In this document: positions 1 to 6,488 of the stretch, in pieces
Position numbering within the stretch: position 1 is the first letter of the stretch
How the letters are laid out: each line of letters begins with the position of its first letter
Assembly: GCA_002493005.1 (NCBI GenBank)
Contig: DKXL01000038.1
Span: forward strand, 25,705 to 46,951
DNA: 21,247 bases
Source of the DNA: Ruminococcaceae bacterium UBA7127
Lineage (GTDB): Bacteria > Bacillota > Clostridia > Oscillospirales > Acutalibacteraceae
Reading direction: 5' to 3'
Position numbers and translations under genes: made by a program
The notes under the pieces: model-generated
Told to the model about the DNA's origin: nothing
Databases searched by the model: none
The model's input: the letters and a program-made list of their open reading frames with translations, nothing else

Positions 1-413
1 CCTTTTAATATATTAAAAAGCTGCGGCAGCTCATCAAGGCTTGTCCGCCGTAAAAATCTTCCGATTTTTGTAACTCGGGGATCATCCTTCATCTTAAAAA
101 TCGAACCGGTGGTTTCATTGAGTTCCTTTATATTTTCAAAAACGTGATCGGCATTTTCGCACATACTGCGAAATTTATAAAACTTAAACACCTTGCCGTT
201 TCTGCCAACCCTGTCCGATATATAAAATACACTGCCCTTGTCAAGAAACTTAATTAAAATTGAAAGCACAACAAAAATCGGCAATAAAATTATGATAGCC
301 GACAATGAAAATACTATATCAAAGCAACGCTTCACAAAATCGTACCATCTGCCTTTTGTTGCCGCAATACCGCCGATTCTATTCTTTTCAGTCTTTTGCA
401 TTGAAGTAGTCAT
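1..413 (-). CDS. Bacterial sugar transferase (monotopic phosphoglycosyl transferase), 3'-truncated by window edge
   Basis: The first 137 codons are visible and the rest runs off the left edge. The protein belongs to the bacterial sugar transferase family (WbaP/PglC type), which moves a sugar-1-phosphate from a nucleotide sugar to undecaprenyl phosphate and so starts each exopolysaccharide repeat unit at the inner face of the membrane. Seen: a hydrophobic segment at about residues 25-55 beginning KRCFDIVFS, then KFRSM, then DPRVTKIGRFLRR and TSLDELPQL; the adjacent Asp-Glu of that last motif is the catalytic dyad of the family. The start ATG at 413 is preceded by a weak AGGATG site; an in-frame ATG 12 nt further in is an alternative. 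It is the third gene of the exopolysaccharide operon, 23 bp after the tyrosine kinase gene. Which sugar it uses cannot be read from this part. Confidence 0.9.
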   Translation of the reverse strand, partial: MTTSMQKTEKNRIGGIAATKGRWYDFVKRCFDIVFSLSAIIILLPIFVVLSILIKFLDKGSVFYISDRVGRNGKVFKFYKFRSMCENADHVFENIKELNETTGSIFKMKDDPRVTKIGRFLRRTSLDELPQLFNILK

Positions 414-436
414 ATTTATATACATCCTGTTTTGTA

Positions 437-1138
437 TTAATATCCGTAGGTATAACCGCCGTATCCCTTATATTTTTTAATTTTTCTGCTTGCGCCCAAC
501 TTTACCTTGTTTACAATAATACCGAGTATTTTTGCGTTTGAACGCTTAACTGTATCAATAGTTTTGTTAAGCTCCGGATAAGTAGTAACATTATCCTCAG
601 CAACAATTACAACTCCGTCTGAAGCCTTGATAATAGGAACAGCATCAATAACCACACCAACAGGAGGGGTGTCAAAAATTATACAGTCGTAGTCTTTTTC
701 AATCATCTTAATAAAGTCAGCCATAGCATCACTTGCAAGAAGCTCCGACGGATTTGGCGGAATTGCACCATAGCACACCGCATAAAGATTGTTGATTGAA
801 GTTTCCTTGATAATATCGTAATAGGTGCACTCATCGTTGAGGTAGTTTGTAATACCAGGAGAAGGAGTTATTTTGAGAGCAGAATGAACTCTTGGGCGGC
901 GCAAATCACACTCTACAACCAAGACCTTTGTATCGACCTGCTGAGCAAATGCCGAAGCCACGTTCATAGCTGTAACAGTCTTGCCCTCGCCCTTTGACGA
1001 ACTTGTAAAGGCAATCTTCTTGCATCCTTTTTTTAAAATTGAATAAGAAATATTTGTTCTTGCCGATTTATATGACTCTCTGATTTGAAACCCTAGAGCC
1101 TCTGCACTTACATTTACATCAGTATTTTTATTCTTCAC
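437..1138 (-). CDS. BY-kinase (CpsD/YwqD-type capsular tyrosine autokinase)
   Basis: This is a 233-residue cytoplasmic bacterial tyrosine kinase that controls exopolysaccharide polymerisation and export together with a Wzz-type membrane partner. Seen: Walker A at residues 46-54 (SSSKGEGKT), Walker A' around 72-82 (VLVVECDLRRP), Walker B at 152-156 (CIIFD) followed by TPP, and a C-terminal tail with five tyrosines (223, 226, 229, 231, 233), the autophosphorylation cluster of the family. In Firmicutes the kinase and its transmembrane activator are separate polypeptides; here the activator is encoded immediately upstream, 15 bp away. The start is a GTG at 1138 with a clear GGAGG nine bases before it. 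The length matches CpsD/EpsB proteins. No cognate tyrosine phosphatase gene lies in the window; it may be beyond the left edge. Confidence 0.93.
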   Translation of the reverse strand: MKNKNTDVNVSAEALGFQIRESYKSARTNISYSILKKGCKKIAFTSSSKGEGKTVTAMNVASAFAQQVDTKVLVVECDLRRPRVHSALKITPSPGITNYLNDECTYYDIIKETSINNLYAVCYGAIPPNPSELLASDAMADFIKMIEKDYDCIIFDTPPVGVVIDAVPIIKASDGVVIVAEDNVTTYPELNKTIDTVKRSNAKILGIIVNKVKLGASRKIKKYKGYGGYTYGY

Positions 1139-1153
1139 AGTAAGCTGCCTCCG

Positions 1154-1912
1154 TTAAATTTTTCCGTATGTCTCGTATTTTTCGTCTTTGCTGCTCCTTC
1201 TTCTTATCGGAGCATTTTTACCCGACAGATTTTCAAAGTCAGGAATTGCTGCAAGTACAGGGATACCGTTTATAGCAGTCATTTCTTCGTTGTATTTGAG
1301 CTTTACATCAAGTATATCCCTGACAAATGAAATAACAAGAGAAATAACGAGCCCTGCAAGCATTGCCAAAAGCACATTTCGTGATGTGTTCGGAGATGTA
1401 GGAACTTTTGGAATTGTTGCTTCATCAACAATCTTCAGCGTTGCATTCTTGTTAATTTTTGAAATAGTTTCCGGAGCAACCTTTGCCACTGCATCGGCAA
1501 TATTTTTGGAATCGGTCGGACTCGTTGACACCACGTCAGCCTTAAAAACCTCGGTATCTTCAATTCCGGTAAACGAAACCATATGACTAAGCTGAGTGGC
1601 TGTATACTTTTCATTGAGTTCCTCAGACACAGCCACAAAAAAGCTGTTGGTATCAAGCATCTGAATGTATGTAGCAACCAATCGCTCTGCATATGTCTGC
1701 ATTGTAATGATCTCATTTGCCCCCTTAAGGTTGTCTGTCTTGGTTTCAACGTAGAGCTTTATTGTGGAAGTATATGTTTTTTGAATAAAAAACTTTGTTA
1801 CAAAAAAAGAGCTTGTTGCAAAAATTAATGTAATTGCCAATACAAACACAAGATTCTTTTTAATTATTTTAAATATATCCTTTAGTGAAATTTCCCTTTG
1901 CTTATCTTCCAT
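1154..1912 (-). CDS. Wzz-domain chain-length/kinase-modulator membrane protein (CpsC/YwqC-like)
   Basis: This 252-residue membrane protein regulates polysaccharide chain length and activates the BY-kinase encoded next. Seen: a short cytoplasmic N terminus (residues 1-18), a hydrophobic helix at about 19-40, an extracytoplasmic domain with mixed helix/strand character, a second hydrophobic helix at about 180-197, and a basic, polar cytoplasmic C terminus that would contact the kinase. A proline-rich stretch (VPTSPNTSRN) sits just before the second helix, as is typical of Wzz proteins. The two-helix topology and length match the Gram-positive CpsC/CapA/YwqC family. It is the first gene of the operon: a consensus-like promoter lies at 2001-2029 and the start ATG has a GAGAGG site 8 nt upstream. 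The exact polymer made is not evident. Confidence 0.9.
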   Translation of the reverse strand: MEDKQREISLKDIFKIIKKNLVFVLAITLIFATSSFFVTKFFIQKTYTSTIKLYVETKTDNLKGANEIITMQTYAERLVATYIQMLDTNSFFVAVSEELNEKYTATQLSHMVSFTGIEDTEVFKADVVSTSPTDSKNIADAVAKVAPETISKINKNATLKIVDEATIPKVPTSPNTSRNVLLAMLAGLVISLVISFVRDILDVKLKYNEEMTAINGIPVLAAIPDFENLSGKNAPIRRRSSKDEKYETYGKI

Positions 1913-2328
1913 GCGGCTGTTCCTCTCATAATAATTGCATTTTTATTGTCAAAAAATGTCCTATTTAAAAATTTGTCACACCTCGACATTTTATGTATAA
2001 ATTATACACGATATTTGCTTTGATTTCAAGTGTTAAAAAATAGAATAACCGGCATAATACTTCCATTTGTACGATAATAATATTTGTGCTGTTAATTGTT
2101 ATCCGAGCTGTTGAACTATTAAAAATACTTCTTTTACTTATATGATTAAATTAGAATATCTTATCAGGATATTTCCATATGCTTAAAACCAACGGGGCTG
2201 TCGCATTGCCGAGATATCATCAAAATCACAGGGCAATCATTTTTCAAAGATTGTTTATTATTAATCTGATACCGTTAATTTTTTCGGCATTTCTTTTACG
2301 TTTGATTTCGTATGATAAACAACACAAA
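1913..2328. other. Intergenic region upstream of the exopolysaccharide operon
   Basis: AT-rich DNA holding the operon promoter at 2001-2029. Between about 2040 and 2320 I see no gene, RNA or strong hairpin; there is a small imperfect dyad (AATATC...GATATT) at about 2155-2173 of unknown meaning. Confidence 0.6.
2001..2029 (-). promoter_or_regulatory. Sigma-A promoter of the exopolysaccharide operon
   Basis: Reading the minus strand, TTGAAA (2024-2029) and TATAAT (2001-2006) are separated by exactly 17 bp. The predicted start near 1994 gives a leader of about 80 nt before the Wzz-type gene. Confidence 0.75.
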
Positions 2329-2352
2329 GGGCGATTGCCAAAGCAATCGCCC
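2329..2352 (-). terminator. Intrinsic terminator of the cohesin-like/X25 protein gene
   Basis: A perfect 10-bp GC-rich stem (GGGCGATTGC / GCAATCGCCC) with a 4-nt loop starts 20 bp past the stop codon. On the minus strand it is followed by an interrupted T run (TTTGTGTTGTTT). Confidence 0.8.
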
Positions 2353-2372
2353 TAAAAAAGGTTTGTGTTAAA

Positions 2373-4070
2373 TTATTTGCTTATAACAAGGTTACCTGTT
2401 GCAGGATTGAATGTAAATGTGTATGTACCGCCTGTTGCTGTCATTGTTGCTGATGCTTTCCAGTCTGTCTTTACGATTGTGTTAATCTTGTCTGTGAAAG
2501 CTATTCCCTTGCCGTACTCTTTTCCGTTTACACCCTTTACCTTTATCTTGTATATGCCTGCTGCAAGCTCTGTTGTTGCGGTGTATGTTCCGTCCTCTGC
2601 TTTCTTCAGCTGTACGTTTACATCTCCGATTATTGCTGCTGTAGGCTCTTCTGCTCCGTTCTTGGCAACTGTAAATGTTCCTGTTGCTGTATCGAACGTA
2701 AAGGTATATTCGCCGCCTGTTGCTGTCATTGTTGCTGATGCTTTCCAGGTTGTCTTAAATACTGCGCTGAGCTTATCTGTGAATGCTATGCCCTTGCCGT
2801 ATTCATTATCTCCGTCGCTTACCTTTATCTTGTATGTGCCTGCTGCAAGCTCTGTTGTTGCTGTGTACTTTGTGCCTGTTGACTTCTCAAGGTTAAGCTT
2901 GATGTCGCCTATAACACTTACACCCTCTGCCTTCTTGGCAACTGTCAATGCGCCTGTTGCTTCATCAAATGTAAATGCATATGTACCGCCTGTTGCTGTC
3001 ATTGTAAGGAATGCTTTCCAGTCTGTCTTAACGATTGTGCTAATCTTATCTGTAAATGCTACGCCCTTACCATACTGCTTGTTGTTTGCAGATACCTTGA
3101 TTTTGTACTCGCCTGCTTCAAGCTTTGCTGTTCCTGTGTATACTGAGTCTGTTGTCTTCTTAAGTACAACCTGAGTGTCGCCTATGATAAATGCGCCGTC
3201 ACCCTTCTTTGTTACATTACACTTGCCGGTTGCTGTATCAAATGCAAATGCATATGTACCACCTGTTGCCTTAAGTGTTGCTGATGCTTTCCAATCTGTT
3301 TTGAATACTGCGCTTACTTTGTCAACAAATGTTACGCCCTTGCCGTATGATTTGCCGTCTACGTTAATCTTAAACTTGTATTCGCCCGGTGCCAAATCAA
3401 CTCTTGCTGCATATATTGTTCCTGATGACTTTGGCAGTACAAGTGTTACGTCGCCGGTTACGCTTACATTTGTTGCCGGCTGAACCTCCTGAATGAGCTT
3501 TGCTTCAGCTGTCATCTCATATCCGCTTGCTGCAAGTCTATCATAGTAAACATACTCAATATCGCTTGCACCCTTAAGCTCATCATAGCTGTTTGCTGTT
3601 GTTGCTGTGATTACCTCTACGTTAAGGTTAACTGTTGTGTCGCCGCTGCCGATAACATCAAATGTTGCAGTAAAGAACACACCTTTATTAAGGAAATCAT
3701 AGAGTTCAAGGCTTGTACTACAGAAAATAACCTTGCCTGTTTTGTTGAAATTTACGATTGAGCTGCCATCGCTGAGAACAGGAAGACAAGTTTTGCCTGT
3801 TGTTCCCTCGACAAGCTTCAGTACATTTTCATCATAAAGCAATCTTGCCTGTGCATTAAGCAGCTTATTATCAGCCTTAAAGTAATAAGTAACCGTAACC
3901 TGCTTTGTGTTGCTGTTATAATCATAAACAACAGGTTTACAAAGATTTGAATCAACTGTAATTTTTCCGGTGGTTTCTGCTGCGCTTACAGTAAATGACA
4001 TCGCCGTGAATGTGCACAGAATCATCATTACTGCCAAAACAACAGAAAAAGTCTTCTTTAGTGTTTTCAT
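2373..4070 (-). CDS. Secreted protein: cohesin-like domain plus four X25-like repeats
   Basis: A 565-residue exported protein. I chose the ATG at 4070 because it has an AAAGGAG site 9 nt upstream and opens a classic signal peptide (MKTLKKTF, hydrophobic core, cleavage near VSA, about residue 30); the frame stays open 44 codons further without a plausible start. Residues about 32-195 form a beta-rich domain with cohesin-like landmarks (LLYDENVLKL, then FTATFDVIGSGDTTVNL). Four repeats of about 90 residues follow, starting near 205, 295, 387 and 481. Each has GD..L.L at its start, an AG.YK.K strand, YGKG, a DWKA turn and ATGG.Y.F.FD.ATG at its end. These resemble X25 modules of pullulanases and Ruminococcus amylosome proteins, some of which bind starch. 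There is no LPxTG, SLH or transmembrane anchor, so it is either released or held by a partner. Starch binding and cohesin activity are inferences. Promoter, leader and terminator indicate a monocistronic unit. Confidence 0.85.
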   Translation of the reverse strand: MKTLKKTFSVVLAVMMILCTFTAMSFTVSAAETTGKITVDSNLCKPVVYDYNSNTKQVTVTYYFKADNKLLNAQARLLYDENVLKLVEGTTGKTCLPVLSDGSSIVNFNKTGKVIFCSTSLELYDFLNKGVFFTATFDVIGSGDTTVNLNVEVITATTANSYDELKGASDIEYVYYDRLAASGYEMTAEAKLIQEVQPATNVSVTGDVTLVLPKSSGTIYAARVDLAPGEYKFKINVDGKSYGKGVTFVDKVSAVFKTDWKASATLKATGGTYAFAFDTATGKCNVTKKGDGAFIIGDTQVVLKKTTDSVYTGTAKLEAGEYKIKVSANNKQYGKGVAFTDKISTIVKTDWKAFLTMTATGGTYAFTFDEATGALTVAKKAEGVSVIGDIKLNLEKSTGTKYTATTELAAGTYKIKVSDGDNEYGKGIAFTDKLSAVFKTTWKASATMTATGGEYTFTFDTATGTFTVAKNGAEEPTAAIIGDVNVQLKKAEDGTYTATTELAAGIYKIKVKGVNGKEYGKGIAFTDKINTIVKTDWKASATMTATGGTYTFTFNPATGNLVISK

Positions 4071-4198
4071 TTTTTCGTGCTCCTTTATAAATAATACTCC
4101 ATTCGTCTGCCGCATACTCAAAACTTCAAAAGTACCGGCTGACGACATCACCATTGGCGGATAAAGCAAACTTACAAACTTTGCTAAACTCGCCCATC
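4071..4198 (-). promoter_or_regulatory. Long structured 5' leader of the cohesin-like/X25 gene
   Basis: The predicted transcript starts near 4198, leaving about 128 nt of leader. In the minus-strand RNA two hairpins can be drawn: an AGCAAA/TTTGCT stem within a GGCG/CGCC pair near the 5' end, and a long stem TCGTC-A-GCCG-GTACT paired with AGTAT-G-CGGC-A-GACGA around an A/T-rich loop. I do not recognise it as a named riboswitch. Confidence 0.4.
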
Positions 4199-4204
4199 GC
4201 ATTC

Positions 4205-4233
4205 ATTATATCATAATCACACAAAATAAACAA
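4205..4233 (-). promoter_or_regulatory. Sigma-A promoter of the cohesin-like/X25 gene
   Basis: On the minus strand TTGTTT (4228-4233) and TATAAT (4205-4210) are separated by 17 bp. It is the only good promoter upstream of the gene. Confidence 0.7.
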
Positions 4234-4521
4234 TCTTGGTAATAACTTTTGTAAAAAATGTTTTCCGAAAAATTATGTACAAAATAACGGCAAAAAGAAA
4301 TTTTGCACAAAACCGTTTTTTCAGTTTGTATAAATTGCATCATCAATATTCATATAATATCCAAAACCAGCATAATATGACAATAATTTGAATAAAATAA
4401 TGTAGAATAATATCCTATTAAATATCAAAAAGTGAATTTAAATACGTCATACATTATTAATTGCTGATTATATTTTCAATAATAACTTAAAAATCAAACG
4501 ACAATCTGCCTAAACAATATT
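4234..4521. other. AT-rich intergenic region
   Basis: Together with the leader and promoter to its left this makes about 450 bp without a gene. The part from 4234 to 4521 is very AT-rich. I see no open frame, RNA gene or clear terminator here, although the glycosylase gene must end transcription somewhere in it. Confidence 0.5.
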
Positions 4522-5364
4522 TCATTCAAAAAACTCCGGATGCATACGACTGTAATGAAAAATATATTGCTGGGCTATTCCTGCATATTCGCCAAAATCA
4601 TTACCATTCATATTAGGGAACAGTTTTTCCATTGCTCTTTTCATCCACACATCAACAGGAAATGCTTCTATTCTGTGCATACCAAACAGCAATGTGCAGT
4701 CAGCCACCTTTTGTCCAACACCGACTATCTTCATAAGCTCACTGCGTGCGCTGTCATAATCAATTGTTTTGCAGATTTCAAGGTCAACCTCTCCACTGCT
4801 GACACGCTGTGCCGCATCAATAAGATAGCGATTTCTGAATCCTGCTCGAAGCGGAGCAAGGTCGTCCGGTGCAAGCGCTGCCAGCCTGTCTGCATCAGGA
4901 AACGCAAACTCGCCGTCTCCTATCTGTTCTCCAAAGTTTTCACACAGTCTTTGCACAATTCCCTTTATGCGCTTAATATTATTGTTCTGTGATATAATAA
5001 ATGTACACAAAGCCTCAAACGGCTCCTGCCTCAGAATACGAATCCCCGGAGCATACTTGGCGGCATCAGCAAGCACCGGATGAATTTTGCTTATATTCTC
5101 TCTGATTTTGCCGTAGTCAAGTCCAAGGTCAAAGTAATCATACCAAATATTCTCAAAATCCGCCTTATCGGCATTATCTATATATAATCTCGTACCGTCA
5201 ATACTTACCTTAACACATTGGCCAAACGCAATCCCCTTAAACGAACCGTCTGCTTGTTCCGTCCAGCGAAAGCTTTGTCCGCAGTCAAGCGTCTGGGCAA
5301 GGTCAAAGTCACGAATTTCGTCCACCATTATTCCTTTGTCTGTTGTTTCACAACGCACATACAT
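4522..5364 (-). CDS. ogg: 8-oxoguanine DNA glycosylase (OGG1-type, HhH-GPD)
   Basis: A base-excision repair enzyme that removes oxidised guanine from DNA and cuts the abasic site through its lyase activity. Seen: an OGG N-terminal domain with DCGQSFRW at about residues 26-33, ISQNNNIKRIKG at the start of the glycosylase fold, and the helix-hairpin-helix GPD motif IVGVGQKVADC...FPVDVW. Lys219 of GVGQK is the Schiff-base lysine and Asp238 of PVDVW the catalytic aspartate (numbered from the ATG at 5364). Two in-frame GTG codons lie just upstream, so the start could be 5370; the GTGGTGAT sequence there doubles as a weak Shine-Dalgarno site. The length of about 280 residues is normal for bacterial OGG proteins. 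It is divergent from the DUF6062 gene and has no operon partner. Confidence 0.92.
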   Translation of the reverse strand: MYVRCETTDKGIMVDEIRDFDLAQTLDCGQSFRWTEQADGSFKGIAFGQCVKVSIDGTRLYIDNADKADFENIWYDYFDLGLDYGKIRENISKIHPVLADAAKYAPGIRILRQEPFEALCTFIISQNNNIKRIKGIVQRLCENFGEQIGDGEFAFPDADRLAALAPDDLAPLRAGFRNRYLIDAAQRVSSGEVDLEICKTIDYDSARSELMKIVGVGQKVADCTLLFGMHRIEAFPVDVWMKRAMEKLFPNMNGNDFGEYAGIAQQYIFHYSRMHPEFFE

Positions 5365-5522
5365 CACCACTCAAAAAATCTTATTAAAATAATTATATCA
5401 TAAAAATCACATTTGTGTTATAATTTAGTTAATCTGATTTTGAACGTCAAATTTGTCGTTTTGCGGCGACGGTCAACGACATATTACCACACAAACAAGT
5501 TACCTAAACGGAGGGCTTTTAA

Positions 5523-6212
5523 ATGAAAGAAACAATTTGCACAATTCCGATTAATGATATATTTATGCCGAAAGACGGTTGTCCAATTTGCCGAATGGAA
5601 AGTATGCTTGAACAGCAGTATGTAAAATTTATAACAGGCGATGCCATGATGGAGCCTAACATTCGCATTGAAACCAATAAAAAAGGATTTTGTCACCGCC
5701 ATTTTTCACAAATGTTTGAAAAGGGACAAAAACTTCCAAACGCACTAATCCTTGAAAGCCATTTGCAAGAGATTATTGACAACCTTATGCCAAAAAAAGC
5801 AAAAGGCAAGCCTGACAAAAAGATGCTTGACTCTTTAAAATCCGAGCTTGACTCGTGCTATGTATGCGACAGAGTAAAGGCAGATATGCACCACTTTATG
5901 GCGACTGTCTTTGTCGAATGGATAAAGGGTGAAGAATTTAGAAAATTATACAACGAGCAACCGTACATCTGTCTTAAACACTACGATTTCATTATGGAAG
6001 CCGCCTTATCAAAGGGAGGATTGCCGTCAAAGTATCTTTCGGAGTTCAATGCAGAAACTACTGCTCTCACCAAAAACTACCTTCTGTCGCTAAAATCCGA
6101 TATCACTCATTTTTGCTCTATGTTTGACTATCGCAGCAAGGGACAGGAATGGGGAACATCCAAAGACTCTATTGAACGCAGCATAAAATTTCTCACCGGT
6201 GAAACCTTTTAA
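5523..6212 (+). CDS. DUF6062 family protein with duplicated CxxC...CxxH motif
   Basis: A 229-residue, apparently cytoplasmic protein of a family found in Firmicutes and known only as DUF6062; its function is unknown. There is no signal peptide or membrane helix. Two similar cysteine/histidine sets are seen: C20-P-I-C23 with C57-H-R-H60, and C112-Y-V-C115 with C150-L-K-H153. The gap from the second Cys of each CxxC to the third Cys is almost identical (34 and 35 residues), so the protein looks like two tandem halves, each able to hold one metal ion, probably zinc. The two are joined by a lysine-rich linker (about 90-101). The ATG at 5523 has a strong GGAGGG site 7 nt upstream. It stands alone, divergent from the glycosylase gene. 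The family name is from memory of conserved sequence, not a search. Confidence 0.85.
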   Translation: MKETICTIPINDIFMPKDGCPICRMESMLEQQYVKFITGDAMMEPNIRIETNKKGFCHRHFSQMFEKGQKLPNALILESHLQEIIDNLMPKKAKGKPDKKMLDSLKSELDSCYVCDRVKADMHHFMATVFVEWIKGEEFRKLYNEQPYICLKHYDFIMEAALSKGGLPSKYLSEFNAETTALTKNYLLSLKSDITHFCSMFDYRSKGQEWGTSKDSIERSIKFLTGETF

Positions 6213-6280
6213 CTTCGGGAATACTCGTCGCACCATAGCTTAATAGCGGTAGCCCGAATTAAACATTTTTCTCTGAATAA

Positions 6281-6447
6281 CGCAAGAATCGACTCGCGTT
6301 TGATTTAATTTTGTTATAATTTCGGGCACTTAAGGTTATTTCCTGCACAACTCTATCTGCCCGAACCGGATGCAACGTCACGTTGCCGGCGTCACGTTGC
6401 CGCAAGAATCGACTGATGTTCACTTTAATTTTGCTATAATTGGGGGC
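6281..6447 (+). repeat. Direct repeat pair, period 120 bp, each with TGnTATAAT and a following GGGCA hairpin
   Basis: The same 14-mer CGCAAGAATCGACT begins at 6281 and 6401, exactly 120 bp apart. Similarity continues without gaps through TTAATTTTG(T/C)TATAAT to a GGGCA about 47 bp in. Each unit is followed by a dyad ending in TGCCC: decayed after the first unit, long and nearly perfect after the second (6444-6480). TGnTATAAT is an extended -10 promoter signature, so each unit could start a short plus-strand transcript that ends at its hairpin; no good -35 box is visible. Confidence 0.6.
6372..6399. repeat. Palindromic repeat (AA/TT form) with a half-converted neighbour
   Basis: 6372-6386 is a 15-bp 7-1-7 palindrome, GCAACGTCACGTTGC. 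Directly after it, centred at 6393, a second imperfect copy has one arm of the GG form and one of the TT form. On the minus strand the segment matches about 20 bp of the repeat at 21226-21247. Confidence 0.6.
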
Positions 6448-6480
6448 ATACAGGTTTGTTACGAAAATAACCTGTATGCC
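6444..6480. terminator. Long inverted repeat after the orphan phage-like gene
   Basis: An 11-bp stem, GGGCATACAGG / CCTGTATGCCC, encloses a 16-nt loop and lies just past the phage-like gene's stop (minus strand) and downstream of the DUF6062 gene (plus strand). Neither side has a strong T run, so it may be a weak terminator or part of the repeat unit it ends. Confidence 0.45.
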
Positions 6481-6488
6481 CTTGTTAA

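Noticed and set aside
2365..3483. Long plus-strand open frames (269 and 102 codons) opposite the cohesin-like/X25 gene
   Set aside because: They lie antisense to a gene with signal peptide, Shine-Dalgarno site, promoter and terminator. Their repetitive Ala/Val/Pro/Ser content mirrors the DNA repeats of the real gene, and they lack a ribosome-binding site.
4071..4198. Cyclic di-GMP or cyclic di-AMP riboswitch in the leader
   Set aside because: I compared it from memory with the conserved cores of these classes and did not find them; only generic hairpins are supported.
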